Positions 37,985-44,329 of a DNA stretch of 44,329 nucleotides are shown in pieces. Under the pieces are notes generated by a model. That model did no database searches. It worked only from the letters and a program-made list of their open reading frames with translations, and had not been told where the DNA came from. The DNA is from Chloroflexota bacterium. GTDB lineage: Bacteria; Chloroflexota; Limnocylindria; Limnocylindrales; CSP1-4. The stretch is from contig JAJXTS010000004.1 of assembly GCA_021783595.1 (NCBI GenBank), positions 1 to 44,329 of the forward strand, given 5' to 3'. Within the stretch, counting starts at the first letter, position 1. Each line of letters starts with the position of its first letter. A program made the translations under genes and the position numbers.

Positions 37985-38727
37985 GGTGCCACCTTGCTCG
38001 GGCTGGGCTGCGGGCTGGGTACGGCCCCCCCGCTCACGGTCGGCTGCGGCGTGGGCAGGGTGAGCTGCTGCGGGCCGCGCCCCGCCTGGTGGCACTGGAG
38101 GCACTCGTTGTCCGTCAGCGGGCCAGAGGGGTGGCGCTCGTTGCGGGCCTTGAAGCCGTCGGGGCCGTGGCACGTCAGGCAGGGCGGCAGGTTGGCCAGC
38201 GGATGCGAGACGACCGGCGGGTGCAGGGCCCAGGTCGTGTGCGGGTCGTGGCACTGGAGGCACTGGGAAACGTAGTGGTTGGCCGGGACGATCGTCTGGA
38301 TGGTGGCGGGGCGGCCCTCGGTGGCCTCGTGGCAGCGGATGCAGACCGCGTCGGTCGGCATCGCGATCGCCGCGCCCGTGGTGATGCCGCGCTTGGCCGC
38401 GTCCTCGTGCGCCAGCATTGGGCCGTGGCAGCTCTGGCAGCCGATGCCGGCATGGGTGTGGCTGGCGAGCCGGCTCGCCTCGGTGAGGTGGCACGCCACG
38501 CAGTCCGACGAGGCCGCGAACGACATGTCCAGCGCCGCCCACTGCTTGGCGTTGCTGTCGCGGTGGAGGGCGAAGTCCAGGTACGGGCTCCACGCCATCG
38601 CGGCGCTCGCGAAGATCGCGACCGCGATCACGGCCGCGCCGACGAGAACGCCGGTGGTGCCGATCAGCCAGCCCCGGCGGGAGCGGGGCCGGACGGATGC
38701 CCAGAAGCGGCGCGCGCGCGTCCTCAT
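37981..38727 (-). CDS. membrane-anchored hexaheme cytochrome c-like protein
   Basis: Six CxxCH motifs (CVACH, CQSCH, CIRCH, CLQCH, CLTCH, CLQCH), N-terminal TM; ATGA overlap with upstream regulator. Confidence 0.9.
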   Translation of the reverse strand: MRTRARRFWASVRPRSRRGWLIGTTGVLVGAAVIAVAIFASAAMAWSPYLDFALHRDSNAKQWAALDMSFAASSDCVACHLTEASRLASHTHAGIGCQSCHGPMLAHEDAAKRGITTGAAIAMPTDAVCIRCHEATEGRPATIQTIVPANHYVSQCLQCHDPHTTWALHPPVVSHPLANLPPCLTCHGPDGFKARNERHPSGPLTDNECLQCHQAGRGPQQLTLPTPQPTVSGGAVPSPQPSPSKVAP

Positions 38728-39437
38728 AGGACCGACGGGTTCAGCAGGCCGCGCCGAACCGTGTACCGGAGGAGCTCGACCCGGTCGTGCAGGTCGAGCT
38801 TCTCCATGAGGCTGGCGCGACTGGAGTGGACGGCCTGCTCGGAGAGGTCCAGCGACCGGGCGATGTCGCGGTTCGTGTGCCCCAGGGCGGCCAGGAGCAG
38901 GATCTGGCGCTCGCGGTCCGTGAGGTGCTCGTACGGGTCGTCGGCCGCCGCCGGGGTCCGGCGGACGTACGTGTCCACCATGCGCGTCAGGATCGCGGGG
39001 CTCACGTACGTGTGGCCCGCGCTCACGGCCCGGATCGCGGCGACCACGTCGTCCGCGAGCGCCTCGCGGGTGAGCAGCCCGGTGGCGCCCGCCTTGAGCA
39101 CGGTGGCGAACTGGTCCGTGGCGCACCGGCAGTCGAGGGCGATCACCCGGGTCCCGGGGGCGGCCGCGCGGACCTCGTCGATCGCCTCCGGCACGCCGAT
39201 GCCGTCGGCGGCGAAGGCCTCGTAGCCCAGGATGACCACGTCGGGCGCCGCCGACCGCGCCTGGGCGAGGATGGCCTGGCGGCTCCGCGCCTCGGCGACG
39301 ACGGCCATGTCGCGCTCGTGGTCGACCACGGACCTGAAGGCGGCGCTGAGCATGGGGAAGTCGCCGATCGCGAGCATGACGCCAACCATGGCGCCATCGC
39401 GCGGCACTCCGGAGCTCTGGTCGCGGGCAGCCGTCAT
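38724..39437 (-). CDS. LuxR/NarL-type response-regulator-like protein with degenerate receiver domain
   Basis: C-terminal HTH LTDRERQILLLAALGHTNRDIARSLDLSEQAVHSSRASLMEKLDL; N-terminal receiver fold lacking the usual phospho-Asp; ORF may extend to GTG at 39497. Confidence 0.88.
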   Translation of the reverse strand: MTAARDQSSGVPRDGAMVGVMLAIGDFPMLSAAFRSVVDHERDMAVVAEARSRQAILAQARSAAPDVVILGYEAFAADGIGVPEAIDEVRAAAPGTRVIALDCRCATDQFATVLKAGATGLLTREALADDVVAAIRAVSAGHTYVSPAILTRMVDTYVRRTPAAADDPYEHLTDRERQILLLAALGHTNRDIARSLDLSEQAVHSSRASLMEKLDLHDRVELLRYTVRRGLLNPSVL

Positions 39438-39683
39438 CGGGACGCCGCCCCCCGGGTCTCGAGCCTGTCGCGGCCTGTCATCGCTCCACTCCCGCACGTG
39501 GGCCCACCTTCGACCCCACGTCCGTCATGGTCGGCTGACCGGACCGGCTCCCGACAGGCACCCCAGGGCGGATCTCACGGGCCCCGGGTGGGCAAACGCG
39601 GCCACGGTGGCGCCAACCCGCCACGCATCCGGGTGGCGTCTGGCAACGCTGGTGGGGTTCTCGACTCACCAGCATTGGCCGGC

Positions 39684-39699
39684 ACCCCCGTTCGGGGGT
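39684..39699. promoter_or_regulatory. palindrome ACCCCC-GTTC-GGGGGT, candidate NarL-type operator
   Basis: Perfect inverted repeat between the regulator/cytochrome operon and the cys operon. Confidence 0.4.
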
Positions 39700-39760
39700 A
39701 TCGCCGCCGCCTCGCCCCGCGCCTCGGGAGCCCTCCGTGCACGATTCCCGGGCTGGCCGC

Positions 39761-39766
39761 TATCCT
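39761..39766 (+). promoter_or_regulatory. -10 element TATCCT giving a predicted leaderless transcript starting at the ATG at 39773
   Basis: TATCCT-GCCCCC-ATG; same 6-nt spacing as other genes in the window. Confidence 0.5.
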
Positions 39767-39772
39767 GCCCCC

Positions 39773-39865
39773 ATGACCACCCGCACTCGTTGCCCCGGCC
39801 GCCGCGGCTGCTGCTCCTGTCCTGGGCGAGCGCCGGCAGCGAGCCCGGTCGCGGTCGTCCGCTAG
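39773..39865 (+). CDS. putative cysteine-rich leader peptide [30 protein letters not shown] upstream of cysE
   Basis: 30-codon ORF with Cys codons 7, 13, 14, 16; leaderless promoter arrangement; directly upstream of cysE-cysK. Confidence 0.6.
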   Translation: MTTRTRCPGRRGCCSCPGRAPAASPVAVVR

Positions 39866-39964
39866 ACCGTCGCCCCCCGCAGTCGGCCTCGCGCCCTTGC
39901 CCTGCCGCCCCGGCCGGCCCGAGGCCCGGGCGGCGCGTCCCACCCGCCGATTCGCCGTGCCGTG

Positions 39965-40022
39965 GGGGCGAGCGTCCCGCTCCTCCCGCCGCGGCGTCCG
40001 CCGACCCGCTGACCGGAGAGCG
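39965..40022 (+). promoter_or_regulatory. alternative hairpins at the cysE ribosome-binding site
   Basis: CGCTC 39978-39982 can pair with GAGCG 39970-39974 or with GAGCG 40018-40022 overlapping the SD; GAGCGTCC occurs at both 39970-39977 and 40018-40025. Confidence 0.4.
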
Positions 40023-40025
40023 TCC

Positions 40026-40880
40026 ATGCCCACCCAGATCGACCACGACCGAGACCACGCCTTCGCCGAGGTGCTCACCGGCGACCGCGCCGCCCACGGC
40101 CGCATCTACCCGCTCAAGCGCGACGTGGCCGCCTTCGCGGACGAGCTGCTCGGGATCCTGTTCCCGCAGCTCTCCGACAACGCGCTGTGCGCCGAGGACG
40201 ACCTCGCTGCCCGGCTGGTGCTGGCCCGGCGGGACCTGCGGCGGCTGGTGGAGCCGCTCACCGACGCCGAGGCCGCGGACCGGGTCATCGCCGCGTTCGC
40301 GGACGCCCTGCCCCGCGTCCACGCGGCGCTGCTCGAGGACGGCGAGGCGATCCTCGCCGGCGACCCCGCCGCCGAGTCGCTCGACGAGGTGGTGGCCGCG
40401 TACCCGGGCTTCCTCGCCATAGCGATCCACCGCCTCGCGCACGAGCTCTACGCGCTCAAGGTGCCCGTGCTGCCGAGGCTGCTCGCCGAGGTGGCCCACA
40501 CGCGCACCGGCATCGACATCCACCCCGGCGCCACGATCGGGCGCGGCTTCTGCATCGACCACGGCACCGGCGTCGTCGTGGGCGAGACCGCGGTCATCGG
40601 CGACAACGTCAAGCTCTACCAGGGCGTGACGCTGGGCGCGCTGTCGGTGGTCAAGGCCCTGGCCGGGCACAAGCGCCACCCGACCATCGGCGACCGCGCC
40701 GTGATCTACGCCAACGCGACCGTCCTCGGCGGTGACACCGTGGTCGGCAGCGACAGCATCGTCGGCGGCAACGTGTTCATCACCAGCTCGATCCCCGCGG
40801 GCTCGGTCCTGTACCAGACCAGCCGGTCCCGCGTCCGCCGGGCCGACGAGGGGTTCGACGGTATCGACTTCGTCATCTAG
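40026..40880 (+). CDS. cysE: serine O-acetyltransferase (EpsC/CysE family)
   Basis: [45 protein letters not shown]...[21 protein letters not shown] hexapeptide repeats; GGAGAG SD. Confidence 0.94.
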   Translation: MPTQIDHDRDHAFAEVLTGDRAAHGRIYPLKRDVAAFADELLGILFPQLSDNALCAEDDLAARLVLARRDLRRLVEPLTDAEAADRVIAAFADALPRVHAALLEDGEAILAGDPAAESLDEVVAAYPGFLAIAIHRLAHELYALKVPVLPRLLAEVAHTRTGIDIHPGATIGRGFCIDHGTGVVVGETAVIGDNVKLYQGVTLGALSVVKALAGHKRHPTIGDRAVIYANATVLGGDTVVGSDSIVGGNVFITSSIPAGSVLYQTSRSRVRRADEGFDGIDFVI

Positions 40881-40946
40881 AGCGGCACGTAGAGCGGCAC
40901 GCGCCAAGCGCGGCACGCCGGCGTCCCAGCAGTGAAGGAAACCACC

Positions 40947-41876
40947 ATGCCCGTCTCCAGTGTCCTCGACCTCATCGGCAACACCCCGCACGTCCGGCTC
41001 AACCGGCTGTTCGACCCGCGCGTGACCGTCTGGACCAAGCTCGAGCGCGCGAACCCCGGCGGCTCGATCAAGGATCGAATCGGCCTGGCCATGATCGACG
41101 ACGCCGAGCGGCGCGGGGCGATCGCGCCGGGACGGACCACGATTGTCGAGCCCACCTCCGGCAACACCGGGATCGGCCTCGCGCTCGTCGCGGCCGTGAA
41201 GGGCTACCGCCTGATCCTGACCATGCCCGAGTCGATGTCCGTGGAGCGCCGCAAGCTCCTGGTGGCGTACGGCGCCGAGTTGGACCTCACGCCGCGCGAG
41301 CTGGGGATGAAGGGTGCCATCGCCCGGGCGAATGAGCTCGCGGCCGACATCCCCGACGCTTGGATCCCGATGCAGTTCGACAACCCGGCCAACCCCGCGA
41401 TCCACCGGGCCACGACGGCGGACGAGATCGCCCGCGATTTCCCGGACGGGCTCGACTACCTGGTCACCGGGGTGGGCACCGGCGGCCACATCACCGGTGT
41501 CGCCGAGGCGCTGAAGCCGCGCTGGCCGCACCTCAAGGTGTACGCGGTGGAGCCGACCGCCTCGCCCGTCCTGTCAGGCGGCGCGGCCGGGCCGCATCCG
41601 CTCCAGGGGCTCGGCGCAGGCTTCGTGCCGGGCGTCATGCGGACCGACCTGCTCGACGGCGTCCTGCAGGTGGATGGGCCGGCCGCGATGGACTACGCGC
41701 GCCGGGCCGCCCGGGAGGAGGGCCTGCTGGTGGGCATCTCGTCGGGCGCGGCGCTGGCCGCGGTGGCGCAGCTGGTGCCGTCGGTGCCGGACGGGTCGCG
41801 GATCCTCACGTTCGCGTACGACAGCGGCGAGCGGTACCTGTCCGTCGAGGCGCTGTGGCCCGCGCTCGGCGCGTAG
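40947..41876 (+). CDS. cysK: cysteine synthase A (O-acetylserine sulfhydrylase)
   Basis: [65 protein letters not shown] upstream. Confidence 0.95.
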   Translation: MPVSSVLDLIGNTPHVRLNRLFDPRVTVWTKLERANPGGSIKDRIGLAMIDDAERRGAIAPGRTTIVEPTSGNTGIGLALVAAVKGYRLILTMPESMSVERRKLLVAYGAELDLTPRELGMKGAIARANELAADIPDAWIPMQFDNPANPAIHRATTADEIARDFPDGLDYLVTGVGTGGHITGVAEALKPRWPHLKVYAVEPTASPVLSGGAAGPHPLQGLGAGFVPGVMRTDLLDGVLQVDGPAAMDYARRAAREEGLLVGISSGAALAAVAQLVPSVPDGSRILTFAYDSGERYLSVEALWPALGA

Positions 41877-41899
41877 CGGGGCGCCGGGGGGACACGCGA

Positions 41900-41929
41900 G
41901 GGAGGCCGGCGGACGTCCGCCGGCCTCCC
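41900..41929. terminator. 30-bp perfect palindrome, bidirectional terminator-like
   Basis: GGGAGGCCGGCGGAC/GTCCGCCGGCCTCCC between convergent genes. Confidence 0.75.
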
Positions 41930-41981
41930 GGCTGCTTGGCGGGCCGGTCCTGCGGCGCCGGCCCCGCGAAAGGGGGCGGGG

Positions 41982-42197
41982 TCAGCCGAACCAGGTTCGC
42001 GCCTCGACCTCGCTGACGTCGGGCATCGTGAGGATGCCGACGATCGATTCGTGGGGCAGGCTCGAGCGGCGGGCGACGAGGTCGGCCACCCGGTGCGGAT
42101 TGCCGCCGCAACGGCGCAGAGCGGTGGGGTCGAGACGGGGCCAGACGAGGAGTGCGCGACGGCGGATCGTCTCCGCCGCGATGTCAGCCTGAGTCAT
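41982..42197 (-). CDS. conserved hypothetical small protein (71 aa)
   Basis: MTQADIAAETIRRRALLVWPRLDP...; strong SD GGAGGTAACCG-ATG. Confidence 0.65.
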   Translation of the reverse strand: MTQADIAAETIRRRALLVWPRLDPTALRRCGGNPHRVADLVARRSSLPHESIVGILTMPDVSEVEARTWFG

Positions 42198-42429
42198 CGG
42201 TTACCTCCGCCACCCATGCTGCAACTCCAGTGTTGCCATTCCGCAATCGCCCGGTGAAGATCTGGAAACTCTGGGCAATTCTGGGTAGGTTCTCATGAAC
42301 CGGGCCGGCCGCCCGCCCGAACCGGCCGCGCGGGATGCCGCGCCGGCCCGCCTGCCCGCCGTCGGGCGTGGCACCCTAGTCACGTCCCGGCGTCGCGGTG
42401 TCGCGATCGGCGGCGACGCACGGGAGGCC

Positions 42430-42975
42430 GTGGTGGAGATCCGCAAGATCGTGCTCGAAGTGGAGGAGACGTACGCCGCCGCCGGGCGCGTGCTGGCGCG
42501 GCCCACCCGCAAGGCCGTCGCGTCGGCAGTGATCGCGAACCCGTTCGCCGGCCGCTACGTTGAGGACGTCTCGCCGCTGGTGGACCTGGGCGCCGAGCTG
42601 GGCCGGCTGCTCGCTGAGCGGGCGCTGGCGGCGCTCGGGCCGGACGCTGCCGTCACCGCCTACGGCAAGGGCGCGATCGTGGGGACCAACGGCGAGCTGG
42701 AGCACGCCGCGGCCATCCTGCACCCCAAGTTCGGCGCGCCCGTGCGGGCCGTGGTCGGCGGCGGCCCGTCGATCATCCCCAGCACCAAGCTGGTGGCCGG
42801 CCCCGGGACGCTCCTGGCGATGCCGCTGGTCAACCGTGACGACCTGTGGAGCTTCGACGAGATGGACGCCGCAACGGTGCAGATCCCCGATGCGCCGCGG
42901 GCGGACGAGATTGTGGTGAGCCTGGTCCTGGCCGCCGGGGGGCGGCCGGGCGCACGGACGAGGAAGGCGAGCTGA
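42430..42975 (+). CDS. amino acid synthesis (AA_synth, DUF1185-like) family protein
   Basis: VEIRKIVLEVEETYAAAGRVLARPTRKAVASAVIANPFAGRYVEDVSPL...AVVGGGPSIIPSTKLVAGPG; GTG start after GGGAGG. Confidence 0.83.
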   Translation: MVEIRKIVLEVEETYAAAGRVLARPTRKAVASAVIANPFAGRYVEDVSPLVDLGAELGRLLAERALAALGPDAAVTAYGKGAIVGTNGELEHAAAILHPKFGAPVRAVVGGGPSIIPSTKLVAGPGTLLAMPLVNRDDLWSFDEMDAATVQIPDAPRADEIVVSLVLAAGGRPGARTRKAS

Positions 42976-43280
42976 TGTTCAAGGCAATGATCCTGCTGAC
43001 GCGCAACGACGGGCTGTCCAGGGCCGACTTCCGCGACTGGATGCTCGTGGGGCACGCGCCGCTGGCCAAGCAGCTGCCGGGGCTGCGGCGCCTCACGTTC
43101 AACATCGTCGAGAACGAGGACGTGGCGATCGACGGCGTGTCCGAGCTGTGGTTCGACAGTCGCGAGGCGTTTGACGCCGCCTACGCCACGGAGATCGGCA
43201 AGGCGGTGGCCGGCGACTCGCTCGCGCACGTGAAGGCACGGGTCCGGCTGTTCGCCGACGAGCGACCGCAGGAGCTCTGA
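42975..43280 (+). CDS. EthD-domain protein
   Basis: MFKAMILLTRNDGLSRADFRDWMLVGHAPLAKQLPGLRRLTFNIV; TGATG overlap with preceding gene. Confidence 0.82.
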   Translation: MFKAMILLTRNDGLSRADFRDWMLVGHAPLAKQLPGLRRLTFNIVENEDVAIDGVSELWFDSREAFDAAYATEIGKAVAGDSLAHVKARVRLFADERPQEL

Positions 43281-43392
43281 GGGGACGGCGCCCGGTCGGC
43301 TGCTCCGCATCCGGCCGACCGGGCGGAACGCGGCGCGGCCGGGGCGATCGGGAGCCGGCGGGGTTGCGGCGGGGGCGATCGGCCGCTGCCCC

Positions 43393-43516
43393 GCCCCGAC
43401 GGCACGCGTCCGGCGCCCGGCTCGCCCCGACGGCGCTCGGCCGGCGCTCGGCTCGCCCCGACGGAACGCGTCCGGCGCTCGGCTCGCCCCGACGGAACGC
43501 GTCCGGCGCTCGGCTC
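43393..43516. repeat. four tandem 31-bp units (consensus GCCCCGACGGAACGCGTCCGGCGCTCGGCTC)
   Basis: Units at 43393-43423, 43424-43454, 43455-43485, 43486-43516; the last two identical. Confidence 0.85.
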
Positions 43517-43598
43517 GCCCCATCCACGGTTGAGGGCGGTGCATCGCGCGTCGGCTGCCCCAACGCGCCCTCGCCCACGGGTGTGAACCGTAGGTGAC

Positions 43599-43712
43599 GC
43601 GAGCCCCGGGCCGGATTGGCCGCGGATGCCGCCCTGAACCGTGGATGGGGCCCCCGAGCGAGCCCCGGGCCGGATTGGCCGCGGATGCCGCCCTGAACCG
43701 TGGATGGGGCCC
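43599..43712. repeat. two identical 55-bp direct repeats, period 59 bp
   Basis: 43599-43653 and 43658-43712: GCGAGCCCCGGGCCGGATTGGCCGCGGATGCCGCCCTGAACCGTGGATGGGGCCC. Confidence 0.88.
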
Positions 43713-43775
43713 GGGCGCCCATGGCGCCGAACGGCCAGCGCGCCACCCGGCCGCCCCACCGCGCCCGGCCCGGCC

Positions 43776-44329
43776 TCAGTCTCCGGCGAGCCAGCGCGAG
43801 CCGTCGGCCGTGACCTCGCGCCCGGTGTCGGCGGCCTCGGCCATGCGCAGCCCCAGCTCGTGGTCCCAGGCCGCGTCCGCCAGCGAGCAGCGCGACGGCC
43901 CGCCCTCCGTGCGCTCGGCCATCGACAGCAGGCAGCCGGCTACCGCGATCTCGTCGTCGGCCAGGCGCGCCGGCACCGTCGGATTGCGGTACGCCCAGCG
44001 GCCGCCGAGCGTGTAGCCGAGGTGGTGGAAGCCCTCGAGGTTGCCGTCCTGGCCGGCGTCGCGGCGCTCCAGGCGCTCGGTGACCGGCGTCAGCGCGTCG
44101 CGCAGGCGCCGCACGGTGTCGCCGTCGATCTCGCCGCGCTCGCCCCGGACGAGCACCCGCGGGGCGCGGATCCACGAGAAGTACTGGTCGCCGGTGAAGT
44201 CGTACACGCCGAGCCGACCGTCGAAGTCCAGCCAGGCGAGCGTCTGCTCGGAAGTGGCGAGGCGCTCCTCGGCGGGCGGGCCGCCGCGGTCCGGTCCTGC
44301 CACGATGGGCGCGCTGAAGCGCCGGGCCC
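43776..44329 (-). CDS. Gfo/Idh/MocA-like oxidoreductase, C-terminal part (truncated by window edge)
   Basis: Frame stays open to the window end; LDFDGRLGVYDFTGDQYFSWIRAPRVLVRGERGEIDGDTV resembles the Gfo/Idh C-terminal region. Confidence 0.55.
   Translation of the reverse strand, partial: ARRFSAPIVAGPDRGGPPAEERLATSEQTLAWLDFDGRLGVYDFTGDQYFSWIRAPRVLVRGERGEIDGDTVRRLRDALTPVTERLERRDAGQDGNLEGFHHLGYTLGGRWAYRNPTVPARLADDEIAVAGCLLSMAERTEGGPSRCSLADAAWDHELGLRMAEAADTGREVTADGSRWLAGD

Noticed and set aside
39586-39601. T-box-like GGGTGGGCAAACGCGG upstream of the cys operon
   Set aside because: Extra nucleotides relative to the T-box consensus (GGGTGGNACCGCG) and no recognisable stem I/specifier or antiterminator; likely chance in GC-rich DNA.
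42660-43544. 294-aa ORF containing repeated RAPDAFRRGEPSAG-like peptide
   Set aside because: The repetitive peptide comes from 31-bp intergenic repeats, which change frame each unit; antisense to the AA_synth and EthD genes.
43393-43712. CRISPR array
   Set aside because: Units are contiguous tandem copies or long direct repeats with 4-nt gaps, not short repeats separated by unique spacers; no cas genes nearby.

Overview
High-GC bacterial chromosomal window, probably Chloroflexota- or Actinobacteria-like (inferred from composition and promoter style only). Genes are densely packed, often with ATGA/GTGA overlaps. Left to right: (1) a corrinoid methyltransferase cluster: two non-pyrrolysine MttB-family proteins, one corrinoid protein, a [2Fe-2S]/ASKHA corrinoid activator, a MetF fused to an MTHFR_C-type Cys-rich domain, and a DUF1638 protein; (2) hypF-hypC-hypD-hypE; (3) a DMT transporter, a small membrane protein and an ArsR-type regulator divergent from a six-gene group-4 [NiFe]-hydrogenase/Complex-I-like operon; (4) a DEAD-like helicase; (5) an NCS1 permease and preA; (6) aldo/keto reductase, septum-formation-like protein, alpha/beta hydrolase and MFS genes; (7) a redox operon led by a receiver-degenerate LuxR-type regulator, with two multiheme cytochromes, a 4x[4Fe-4S] subunit and an NrfD-type subunit but no catalytic subunit; (8) cysE-cysK preceded by an unannotated leaderless 30-aa Cys-rich ORF ([30 protein letters not shown]) and mutually exclusive hairpins at the cysE Shine-Dalgarno, the best candidate for an undescribed regulatory system here; (9) AA_synth/EthD genes, an intergenic repeat cluster and a truncated Gfo/Idh-like gene. 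A recurring TANNNT-N6-(A/G)TG arrangement suggests widespread leaderless transcription. No rRNA, tRNA, CRISPR or transposase was seen. All calls are by eye from sequence and family knowledge; no searches were run.
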